From positions 1 through 64,000 of the forward strand of contig NZ_VUNC01000009.1 of NCBI RefSeq assembly GCF_009695875.1: 64,000 nucleotides of DNA. The letters run 5' to 3'. The notes beneath the pieces were generated by a model. It was not told where the DNA came from and searched no databases. It saw only the letters and a program-made list of their open reading frames with translations. Within the stretch, counting starts at the first letter, position 1. Each line of letters starts with the position of its first letter. Source of the stretch: Olsenella porci (lineage in GTDB: Bacteria > Actinomycetota > Coriobacteriia > Coriobacteriales > Atopobiaceae). This document shows, piece by piece, positions 15,041 through 23,150 of the stretch. The position numbers and the translations under genes were made by a program.

Positions 15041-16524
15041 GCGAGCCCCCTCTCCCCTTGGGCCTCCTTGACGGATTCGCCCTCCCTGGCAGCCACCGCT
15101 CCCCCATCCCGCGGTAGAAGCACTGCCTTCACGACGAAGGGCGGACCCGCGCTCACGGAGAGCGTGGCGCCCACGGATTCCGCCACGCGACGCATGCCCG
15201 GAATACCCGTCCCCTCGACTATGACGTCTGGCACGTCCCCGTCGTTGCGCACCACCAGCGACGACTCGCCGTCGGGGCGACCCTGGAGCCTCACGCTCAC
15301 GTGACGCGCCTGGGCGTGCTTCGCCGCATTGGTCACCGCCTCGAGAACGATCTCGGCGAACGCGCGGGCAACCGTCTCGTCGGCGGGAAGTTCTCCCGTC
15401 ACACGCACGTCCACCCCCACGAGGGAGAAGGCGCTGCATATGGACTTCAGGCCGGCGCTGGCGGAGGGGCGGTCCGTCTCGACGAGGTCATCCATGATGC
15501 CGTTGAGGAACCCCGTGATCCTCTCGAGCGCCTCCGGGTCATCACGGTCGTCTTCGAGGAAGCGGTGGAGTACGGAGAGACGCGAGCCGATGGTGTCATG
15601 GACGCGCACCTTCATCCGCACGATCGCCTCGGCCTCTGCAACCTTCTGGACCCGCGCCAGCGACGTGCGCAGCTCCTCATTTGCAGCCTCTAGGAGCCTG
15701 TTGATGCTCTCCAGGCGCGCGTTAATCGCCGCCTCCTCGGTCACGTCGAGAGCCATCACGCGTACGCAGGGCGTCTTGCGCAGCACCACCCTGTCGCGCA
15801 CGAAAAGCCGGGTCGTCTCGCCGTCCACTTCTACGAGCAGTCGATCGGCGGACGCCTCCCTTGCAAGGCTCCTGGCGCGAGGCCAAAGCCCGCGCGCATC
15901 CGCAAGGTCGGTCGTCAGCCCAAGGCGCACGAGGCTCTCCCGCATCGCGTCGTTCATGAACAGAACCTCGCAGTCCCCGTTCATCCACATCACGCCCTCG
16001 GGCAGGGCGTCAAGGGCATCGACGAGGGAGAGGCGCGAGACCGAGGCCCTGCTGTCGCGGACGTCGAGCGCCAGCGTCGCACCCACGCGGGCGGCGAAGT
16101 ACGAGACGTCGACGACAAGGAGGATGGAGGACGCCCTTCCCATGGCAGATATGGCCGGCGGGGTACAGCAGGCGAGAAGGGCAAGCTCGGCAGCCATCCA
16201 GGGGCGTCGCATGCGCACGGCGTAGAGTAGCCCCAGGACGGTTGCGACCGCGTTTGCCCAGAGCAGCGGCTCGACCAGAAGGAGCACCGGATGCAGCCAG
16301 ATGACGATCGCCCCCTGGTTCTCTATCGCCGAGTTCGCCACGGCGCATGCAAGCACAAGGTGAGTCGCAAGCATTGCCTCGTACCAGACGCGAAGCCAGC
16401 GGGAGGCACCGTCCCTACGCACGTAGACAAAGCACGCGTGGATGGTCTGACCGGCAGAGAGGAGGAACAGCAGCGTGCAGATGAGGACCAGCGTCGACGC
16501 CCGCATCAGAGAGAGGTGGGTCAC
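15037..16524 (-). CDS. Membrane sensor histidine kinase
   Basis: A 495-residue kinase. Five or six transmembrane helices occupy residues about 5-160. A PAS-like segment follows (residues about 170-260, VDALDALPEGVMWMNGDCEV), then a helix with the phosphoacceptor His near residue 305 (RVHDTIGSRL). The HATPase domain has its N box near 391 (EAVTNAAKHA) and G box GTGIPGMRR. The H-D-T-I-G sequence after the His matches kinases that pair with NarL-type regulators. It overlaps genes on both sides by ATGA junctions. The likely partner is the regulator downstream; the signal is unknown. Confidence 0.9.
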   Translation of the reverse strand: MTHLSLMRASTLVLICTLLFLLSAGQTIHACFVYVRRDGASRWLRVWYEAMLATHLVLACAVANSAIENQGAIVIWLHPVLLLVEPLLWANAVATVLGLLYAVRMRRPWMAAELALLACCTPPAISAMGRASSILLVVDVSYFAARVGATLALDVRDSRASVSRLSLVDALDALPEGVMWMNGDCEVLFMNDAMRESLVRLGLTTDLADARGLWPRARSLAREASADRLLVEVDGETTRLFVRDRVVLRKTPCVRVMALDVTEEAAINARLESINRLLEAANEELRTSLARVQKVAEAEAIVRMKVRVHDTIGSRLSVLHRFLEDDRDDPEALERITGFLNGIMDDLVETDRPSASAGLKSICSAFSLVGVDVRVTGELPADETVARAFAEIVLEAVTNAAKHAQARHVSVRLQGRPDGESSLVVRNDGDVPDVIVEGTGIPGMRRVAESVGATLSVSAGPPFVVKAVLLPRDGGAVAAREGESVKEAQGERGLA

Positions 16525-18350
16525 GTCTCCCCTCCCCCCTGTCGCGTGGACTCGCGCACGCGAACGCGGACGGCAACATTGAGAGAGGTCGGAGACAGCT
16601 CGAGGGAGAGGACCTCGCCCGCACCGGCAAGGTCATCCCGAAGGCTCTGCGTGGCAGACTCCAGCCTGGACTGGTCCACCATCGCGGCCTCCAGCGCGGC
16701 CCGCATCTCCACGCCGTCCCCGTCCCCACCCACGAACAGCATGAGTATGGGGTCGGTCGCGAAGAGGGCGGCGGAAGCCACGTCATACAGGCAGTCGTAG
16801 AGAACGCTCACCACGCCGGCCGGCAGGTCCCCCTCCTCGCTCACCATCGCCGCGCAGTCGACACCGATTGAACGCAGGTCGGACGCCGTCTCGTTGAAGA
16901 CGAGCTGTAGTCGGTCTCGGTCGAACTCGGGGTCGCTCCGCTCCGAGAGGACCAAGGCGCCCTTGCGCTTGCAATAGGCCACCAGCAGCTTGACCTCGGT
17001 GAGCATGTCGCGACGCCGCGCGCGGTCGTCCTCCCCTGCCCCCCTGGGAAGGGAGGCGAGGATCTGGCGCATGCGGCACACCTTGTCCGACACGGATTCC
17101 TCGATCCCACGGAGCAGGCTCTCCTCGCTCTGGAGGCGCCACAGCTCGCGTCGCACGCCGCTCTCGTGGCGGAGGACCTCGTTGCTTCTCCTCAGGCGTT
17201 CCTGCCTCTGGGTGAGGATGCGACGGCGCTCGTCAAGCGGGGCCACGTCCTCGGCGAGAAGAGCCGCCCCTCCGCTCACCCCATAGACCTTGAAGAGCGT
17301 GTGGGGGATCGCGGAGGTCCTGAATCGGGTTGCCCCGGAGTGCGTCCCCGATTGCGCGACCTTCCTCGTTAGATCGAGGACGCACTCCGGGACGGGACCT
17401 GCCGAGTCGGTGGAAAATGCCACAGAACCATCCCTGGCAAGGACCTTGAGATCGAGCGGCAGGCGAGAGAACGCCTCGTCGTACCAGCCATACGAGGGAA
17501 GGAGGCCAAAGTCCAGGGCAAGCTCGAGGAGGGTCACGACCACGACGCAGTAGTTGAGGGAGAAGTTAGTCCTGATCGCAAACTCGTGCCGAAGCGCATA
17601 CATGAGGGAGTAGGCGGCAAAGGGGACCGCAACCATGACCAGAACGCCAATGACCCCGCGCAACCTCCGTCGGGACGCCACGAGGAGGAGTGCAAAGAAT
17701 CCCAGGTACTCCGCCACATAGACCGCGACGGCAAGCCAATAGCCCCAGTTGTACGCATAGGCGGACTGCCAGTCGGGGTCAGAGACGTCAAACGAGAAGA
17801 CCTGGAGGTGGAGGCTGTTGGTGAGCACCAGCGCGATGATTGCGCCGCTCGCCACCCAGAGGACCCTGCGCAGGACGATCGCGAATGGTCTCTCGTCCAG
17901 AGCCGAGGCGCGAAGGGCGCACAGGAGGCAGAGCGCCGGGATGAGCGTCATGGGGACGTAGTAGAGATACCAGAGGAAGGCGATGAGGCGAGGGGCGTCG
18001 ATGGGAATGCGATATTTCACGAGCACGTCGAGCATCCACAGCCCAACGAGCAACGCGACGCCCTTGAGGCAGCGGCGAATCTGCGCGTCCGAGCACCTCA
18101 TGTGAACCGAGAAGCCCCACACCGCCGCCGCTGGGGCAGCAAGGAGCATGAGGCCAGACGTCGAGGAGGGCACTGCGTTGTAGGAACCCCACGAGAAGGG
18201 AAAACCCAGCAGGAGCACGCTACTGCCCGGTTCGGGAGGCAGCATGCCTCCAAACGCCTGCATGGCGAGAAGGGTCAGGCACAGCATCGTCCCACCGGCA
18301 CACGCGCCGACAAGTACCCTGCGCTCAAACGTGTCGTAAGACCGGCCCAC
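16521..18350 (-). CDS. Seven-helix membrane sensor with degenerate kinase-like region
   Basis: A 609-residue protein. Roughly seven to eight membrane segments span residues 10-275, resembling the N-terminal 7TM sensor module of some histidine kinases. A PAS-like stretch (about 285-370) follows, then a long coiled coil (about 370-430) with a conserved-looking RHESGVRRELWRLQSEESLL helix. The C-terminal 180 residues occupy the place of an ATPase domain but lack N, G1 and G2 boxes, so autokinase activity is unlikely. Its stop overlaps the start of the true kinase. It may be a receptor subunit that forms a complex with the downstream kinase. It is divergent from the SPFH gene. Confidence 0.7.
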   Translation of the reverse strand: MGRSYDTFERRVLVGACAGGTMLCLTLLAMQAFGGMLPPEPGSSVLLLGFPFSWGSYNAVPSSTSGLMLLAAPAAAVWGFSVHMRCSDAQIRRCLKGVALLVGLWMLDVLVKYRIPIDAPRLIAFLWYLYYVPMTLIPALCLLCALRASALDERPFAIVLRRVLWVASGAIIALVLTNSLHLQVFSFDVSDPDWQSAYAYNWGYWLAVAVYVAEYLGFFALLLVASRRRLRGVIGVLVMVAVPFAAYSLMYALRHEFAIRTNFSLNYCVVVVTLLELALDFGLLPSYGWYDEAFSRLPLDLKVLARDGSVAFSTDSAGPVPECVLDLTRKVAQSGTHSGATRFRTSAIPHTLFKVYGVSGGAALLAEDVAPLDERRRILTQRQERLRRSNEVLRHESGVRRELWRLQSEESLLRGIEESVSDKVCRMRQILASLPRGAGEDDRARRRDMLTEVKLLVAYCKRKGALVLSERSDPEFDRDRLQLVFNETASDLRSIGVDCAAMVSEEGDLPAGVVSVLYDCLYDVASAALFATDPILMLFVGGDGDGVEMRAALEAAMVDQSRLESATQSLRDDLAGAGEVLSLELSPTSLNVAVRVRVRESTRQGGGET

Positions 18351-18553
18351 GCGGGTTGCCCCTCTCCCTCACGCATCAGCGACAGCCCATAAGACGATTC
18401 TAGCTGCGTCGGACGCGGCACTTTTGGTCGAAGGGCCAACGTTCGCCAAGCGATATGGGACGTTCGGTGATACCGCCCCAACTGTCCCCGCGTCACTCTG
18501 AGGACGCAGGCAGTTGAGCCTGAAGGAGCCACGGACGAGAAGGAGCGTGAGCC

Positions 18554-19847
18554 ATGGGGCTGATACGGGCTGGCGTTGGCGCAATGGGTGGGGTTCTTGC
18601 CGACACCTGGAGAGACTACTTCTACTGCGACTCGCTTGACGCGAACACCCTGGTTGCGAAGGGGGCGCAAGCGGGTCTCTTCGCAGGGCCGCTCGTCAAA
18701 CACCCGCGGCGAGGACAACATCATCTCCAACGGGTCGATCATAGCCGTGAACGAGGGCCAGTACATGATCGTCGTGGAGCAGGGCGCGGTGGTTGAGGCG
18801 TGCGGAGAGGCCGGGGAGTTCGTGTTCGACGGCTCGACGGAACCGAGCCTCCTCTTTGGCGAGGGTGGCTCCCTCGGAAAGCGGATACGCACGTCCTTCG
18901 AGCGCGTGGGAACGCGCCTCTCGTTTGGCGGCGACACGGGCAAGGACCAGCGCGTCTACTTCTTCAACGCCAAGGAGGTCGTGGGCAATAAGTACGGGAC
19001 CATGGCACCGGTGCCCTTCCGCGTAGTAGATGCGAACATAGGGCTGGACGTGGACATCTCCGTTCGCTGCAACGGCGAGTACTCGTACCGAATCGTCGAT
19101 CCGCTCATGTTCTACAAGAACGTGTGCGCCAACGTCGAGGACACCTTCACGCGCGACAGGATCGACTCGCAACTTAAGAGCGAACTGCTCACGGCACTTC
19201 AGCCAGCATTTGCGAGGATCTCTGCCATGGGAGTGAGGTACTCGGCGGTCCCCGCCCACACAAGGGAGCTGGCGCATGCGCTCAACGAGGAGCTCTCCGA
19301 CTCGTGGGGGCAGACGCGCGGAATCGAGGTGGCGGCGTTCGGGGTCAACTCCATCGCCGCGTCCCCCGAAGACGAGGCGACGATCAAGGAGCTCCAGAAG
19401 GCGGCCGTGCTGCGCGACCCCACGATGGCGGCGGCGAACCTTGCCGCATCCCAGGCCGATGCCATGCGCCTGGCGGCGTCCAACCAGGCTGGGGCAGCGG
19501 TAGGGTTCATGGGCATGGGAATGGCCAGCGCCATGAGCGGAGGCATGAACGCTCAGGGGCTCTATGGCATGGGCGCCGGGGGCGGGCCGGGGGCGGGTGG
19601 ACCGTCTCCCGTTGGCGGGCCGATGCCGGCATCTCCCGGAGGGCAGTCCCAGCCTGCGGCGACGGACAATCCAAGGGCGACGGCTTCGAGTGCGTGGACC
19701 TGCTCATGCGGGGCACAGAGCACCGGCAGGTTCTGCAGCAACTGCGGCAGCCCCAGGCCACAATCTGCAGACGTTCCATGGACGTGCTCGTGCGGAACCC
19801 AAAACACAGGCAGGTTCTGCAGCAACTGCGGCCATTCACGGCCATAG
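18554..19847 (+). CDS. SPFH-domain protein with two C-terminal zinc ribbons, interrupted by a frameshift
   Basis: The N-terminus (MGLIRAGVGAMGGVLADTW) starts at an ATG with AGGAG 8 bases upstream. The remainder lies in the next frame from KRVSSQGRSSNTRGEDN onward. The frames meet at five Gs (18661-18665); with four Gs the reading would be VAKGRKRVSS and give a normal 430-residue protein. The body is an SPFH/virion-core-like domain (about residues 45-290). A Gly/Met-rich linker follows, then two tandem zinc ribbons of the form WTCSCG...GRFCSNCG. Such proteins are thought to organise membrane or envelope-stress complexes. The shift could be a sequencing error, slippage-prone expression or a real loss. 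Confidence 0.8.
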
Positions 19848-19910
19848 GGATTCGGAGCAGTCTGGGCCAGACGAGACGGATGGCGACCCGCGCGCTGTGG
19901 CTCTCGCCCT

Positions 19911-20003
19911 AGGCAGGATGTTGCGCACAGCGCGACCGCCGGGCGTCTCGTAAGAAATGGCGCGTTTAGGAGCACGTAAACGCGCGGAATCTTACGAGGC
20001 GGT
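19911..20003. repeat. About 95-bp palindromic intergenic element, copy 2
   Basis: Outer arms CTCGTAAGA (19947-19955) and TCTTACGAG (19990-19998) are perfect. Inner arms CGCGTTTA (19961-19968) and TAAACGCG (19977-19984) are also perfect, so it can fold into a stacked double stem. The left flank (GGCAGGATG... GACCGCCGGG) matches copy 1 at 13072. It follows the SPFH gene. Confidence 0.75.
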
Positions 20004-20074
20004 CCGACCAAGGGGACGTCGGCGAAAGTCCGGGACTCCAGGCAGGCGAGAAGCGCCGCCCGCCTTCGCCGCGA

Positions 20075-20392
20075 CTACGACGCCAGGGCAGCCAGTTCCC
20101 GCTGCAGGCAGGCATCAATGGCGCCGACGCACCGGCCGCACCTGGTACCGGCGCCGGTGGTGCCCTCGACGTCCTCGAGGGTCCGCGCCCCGTTCGCGAC
20201 GGCACGCTGGACGTCGGACTCGGTCACGCCCATGCAGGGGCAGATGACGGCGGAGGCGGAGTTCGTCTCCGCCTGCTGCTCGGTGCCGCCCTCGTGCTGA
20301 CGGTCAACACCGCCGTGGCGACCGTGGTGGCCATGTCCGTGGTAGTGGTGGTTTCCGTGATGGTCGTGATGATCATGGTGGTCAAAGTACAT
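20075..20392 (-). CDS. BFD-like [2Fe-2S] protein with a His-rich N-terminus
   Basis: A 105-residue protein. Residues 4-35 are packed with His (YFDHHDHHDHHGNHHYHGHG), a likely metal-binding tail. Residues about 50-95 form a bacterioferritin-associated-ferredoxin fold with the cysteine pattern CPC...CGRC and the TGAGTRCGRC signature, which binds a [2Fe-2S] cluster. AGGAG precedes the ATG. A Fur-box-like palindrome lies 64-76 bp upstream. The combination suggests a role in iron or nickel storage or delivery; the His tail is not typical for Bfd. Confidence 0.82.
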   Translation of the reverse strand: MYFDHHDHHDHHGNHHYHGHGHHGRHGGVDRQHEGGTEQQAETNSASAVICPCMGVTESDVQRAVANGARTLEDVEGTTGAGTRCGRCVGAIDACLQRELAALAS

Positions 20393-20455
20393 AGGTATGT
20401 TCTCCTCTATCTAAGGCATGTAATGGTTGGGGTTTGCCCCGACTCGCGGAGCTAG

Positions 20456-20468
20456 TGATATGTTATCA
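20456..20468. promoter_or_regulatory. Possible metal-responsive operator
   Basis: The perfect palindrome TGATA TGT TATCA lies 64-76 bp upstream of the His-rich ferredoxin start. It resembles the core of a Fur box (TGATAAT-N-ATTATCA) with a shortened centre. The rest of 20393-20781 holds no gene that I can support. Confidence 0.4.
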
Positions 20469-20781
20469 ACTACATAGCACTTGGCACAGAAGGGGCGCAT
20501 GCCTGTGGGTTTCCCAAGCGGGGGGGCGGGCAAACGCTGGTTGCGGCAAGGCGTCCGGCGCGAACGGCCCGCTCAACTCTTAGCCCATTGACCCCGCGCA
20601 ACGATTGGCGCGACTGGGGTTTGAGCAGCCGAGCGCCGAGGGGTGACCCAAACCGCGCCGACACCCCAGCCATCCAATCGGGCGAGACGACCCACAACGG
20701 AGCGGAACCCATCCCGGTAGGCAATCGTATAAGACCTGCTGACAAGCCGTTCTCGGCTAAACCCCAGAGGAAGGGAGTCAC

Positions 20782-21156
20782 ATGGACAAGGAACTGCTGG
20801 ACTTCGCATCGACCAAGGTGGACCAGATGCTCTCCGCGCCGTCAGCTTCGGAGGAGACCAAGCGGGCGGCCCAGGCGTGGAAGGATGCCATCGCCGCAGG
20901 CAAGGACGCAGATGCCGCGACCAACACGCTCCTCGACGCCATCAGCGAGCACCAGACCACTATCGACGACCTGATTGCCTTCGCCGGATCCGACACCGGC
21001 AGGCAGGTCTTTGGCGAGGAGGGCGCCGCCAAGATGCTGGCACACTCCCAGGCGCGCAAGGAGGCCGGTGCCAAGTTCTGCGACTGCGCCGCCTGCAAGC
21101 CCTGCCACGAGCTGCTGCACAAGTTTGGCCGCGAGGAGGCGGACGTCTACCTGTAG
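20782..21156 (+). CDS. Small helical Cys-rich protein of unknown function
   Basis: A 124-residue acidic, probably all-helical protein. The ATG follows AGAGGAAGGGAG. The C-terminus carries four cysteines in CDCAACKPCHELLHKFG. This includes a CXXCH sequence, but no signal peptide is present, so a c-type haem is unlikely and a metal or Fe-S site is more plausible. No family is recognised. It is followed by the inverted-repeat element at 21305-21467. Confidence 0.75.
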   Translation: MDKELLDFASTKVDQMLSAPSASEETKRAAQAWKDAIAAGKDADAATNTLLDAISEHQTTIDDLIAFAGSDTGRQVFGEEGAAKMLAHSQARKEAGAKFCDCAACKPCHELLHKFGREEADVYL

Positions 21157-21304
21157 GGAACGCCATGCAAGGCGCCACCGCCGGGTTTGGCATGGGGGAT
21201 ACCCAGCGAGGCCCATCTGCTGTCACTCGGCGGCATGGCGTCACCACTTGGTTAGGCGTTGGGAACATCTCAAAGCCCCGCTTCGGACAGCGAAGCGTCG
21301 AGGG

Positions 21305-21467
21305 TGCTGAGAAAAGTCGAGTTGTGGCAATTCGAGGGGGCTGTTCCGCTGAGGGAGATGGTGTTTTGGCAACGATTGAGGGCAGAAACTACCCCGTGGT
21401 CTGCCAATAGCTCGTCTTTCTCAGCGGAGTGCGCCTCTCAATTGCCACAACTCGACTTTTCTCAGCA
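21305..21467. repeat. Convergent array of 27-bp TGCTGAG repeats, site 2
   Basis: The outer copies (21305-21331 and 21441-21467) are perfect 27-bp inverted repeats of each other, beginning TGCTGAG and ending TTGTGGCAAT. Inner copies lie at 21347-21373 and 21400-21426. Same-orientation spacing is 42 and 41 bp. Immediate flanks CGAGG and CCTCG extend the outer symmetry with one unpaired base. The element sits between two convergent genes in the 403-bp gap 21157-21559, which holds no gene. Confidence 0.88.
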
Positions 21468-21559
21468 CCTCGTTATTCAGGGGCCCGTACGCAGTCACTG
21501 GCACCGACCCGCACCGCAGCAAACCGGGGCTCCCATCAACCGATTGGGCGAGACGCGCC

Positions 21560-22909
21560 CTACTCCCCCACCCGCTGGGCAACGCCGGCGAAGAGCGGCG
21601 TCCCATACTGCCAGTCCACGATGAGGTAGATGAACGGACGGTTCAGGATCACCGTCTTGACCTCGGGTTCCCCCGACCCCGGCGCGGAGGAGCCCGAAAC
21701 GCCAACGGAGGTTGCGGCGGCCGCGCGGGTGCCCTCCTCGCTCACGTCCACGTAGGTCTTCTGAATCACGCTGCCGATGAAGAGGCTCCCGTCGCCCACG
21801 GTCCCCATCGGCGAAAAGTCGGCGCGGTCCGCGTCGAAGGCGTCGGTAACCCCCAGCGCCTTGAGCTGCTCCTCGAGTCCCGCCTCCCAGTTGATCGTGA
21901 AGCGGGGAAGGCCGACGTCGACCACCGTGTTGGCCACACCGGAAAGCGCCAGCGACGCGAGCGACGCGCCGTCGAGGGACGCGACCACATCGCTCACCGT
22001 ATGGCCCTCCCGCGGCAGGATGCCCACGAAGGCGAAGTCGCCGTTCTCGTATCGCTTGACGAAGCCTTCCGCCAAGTCGTTCGCCAGGTAGACCTCCTCG
22101 CGCGAGTGCATCATGGGCACGCTCAGGACGGTCCCGTCCTCGCAGGTGAAGTTGGCGTCCTTGGTGGCGTCCCTCTCAAAGGGCTCGTCCCACGCGTCGT
22201 TGAAGGCAAGGGCGTTCACCAGGTAGACCATGGCGTCGGGGGAAATCTGGTCCATGAGCCGGGAAATCATACCGTCGGTCTTGTCCGACACCCACGAGTT
22301 GACGTCCTCCACCGTCGACGAGTCAAAGGGCGCCGCAAACGCCTGTGCGCCGAGCTTCCCCCCGCACGTTCCGAGCCAGTCCCCCGAAACTTGGAGCCCC
22401 TCCGCGTCGCGCACCCAGACCGAGTTCGCGCTCTTGAGGTTGAGAGGACCGCCGGCATCCAGCCCGCTCGCGAGCGGCTTGCCAGCAAGTCTCCGCGAAT
22501 AGGCGGCGAGATAGTCGGTCAGCGCGTCCGTGGTCATCCCAAAGGCGCCCTCCATCTGGGAGCGCGTCTGGCCAGACGCACCGTTTGCCGCGAGCGCGAG
22601 GGCATACAGCGCGGAGAGGGACGACGCCAGCACGTCGCCGTCAGACGCGGCGAGGCTCTCCCTCAACAGCCCCACCGCAAACCCGTAGGCAGCCTCCCTG
22701 GAGGCGTCGTCCGTGAGCACCTTCGTCAGGTCGTACGCCCCCGATGGCGAAGAGTCTTCCGCAGCATCTGCCGTGAGCTCGCGCGCGGACGGCGGCCTTA
22801 CTGACCCCGGAGACGAGGGCGCGAGCGTCTCGCACCCATGGAGGATGGGCGCCGCCGAGAGCGCGGCGAGGGCGAGAAGGGCAGTCCGGCGAGTGACGGA
22901 GGGCATCAT
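21560..22909 (-). CDS. Serpin, secreted lipoprotein
   Basis: A 449-residue serine protease inhibitor. A lipoprotein signal with lipobox LHGC lies at residues about 10-26, so the protein should be tethered to the outside of the membrane. The body shows serpin landmarks: NSVWV, a hinge region EEGTRAAAATSVGV near residue 390 and the C-terminal NRPFIYLIVD segment. The short-side-chain hinge predicts an inhibitory serpin able to insert its loop. The reactive loop (SGSSAPGSGEPEVKTVIL) has no obvious Arg or Lys at P1, so an elastase-like or subtilisin-like target is more likely than trypsin. AAGGAG precedes the first of two ATGs. Bacterial serpins in gut species are linked to host protease defence. 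Confidence 0.93.
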   Translation of the reverse strand: MMPSVTRRTALLALAALSAAPILHGCETLAPSSPGSVRPPSARELTADAAEDSSPSGAYDLTKVLTDDASREAAYGFAVGLLRESLAASDGDVLASSLSALYALALAANGASGQTRSQMEGAFGMTTDALTDYLAAYSRRLAGKPLASGLDAGGPLNLKSANSVWVRDAEGLQVSGDWLGTCGGKLGAQAFAAPFDSSTVEDVNSWVSDKTDGMISRLMDQISPDAMVYLVNALAFNDAWDEPFERDATKDANFTCEDGTVLSVPMMHSREEVYLANDLAEGFVKRYENGDFAFVGILPREGHTVSDVVASLDGASLASLALSGVANTVVDVGLPRFTINWEAGLEEQLKALGVTDAFDADRADFSPMGTVGDGSLFIGSVIQKTYVDVSEEGTRAAAATSVGVSGSSAPGSGEPEVKTVILNRPFIYLIVDWQYGTPLFAGVAQRVGE

Positions 22910-23150
22910 GGGCGCTCCTTCCGGTTGACTTTGCCCAAGGATACCTGAATGCCCGTCCATCTCCCCACGCATCCACGCACGGCGAGGGGAACGGTGTCCC
23001 GCTATTCCCCAACCGCACGGGGCGCGACCCAAGCGCAACGCCCCTCTCCCCCACCCAAGGACAGGCACCCGCCGCGCCGAAGCGTGACGGGTGCCGAAGC
23101 TCGCCATCTTCCGTCGGTCATGGGACCCGGGACGGCGCGTCCCTCTCGCC

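Noticed and set aside
20782-21156. Cytochrome c because of CXXCH
   Set aside because: No signal peptide or cytochrome maturation context, and the motif is embedded in a denser Cys cluster.
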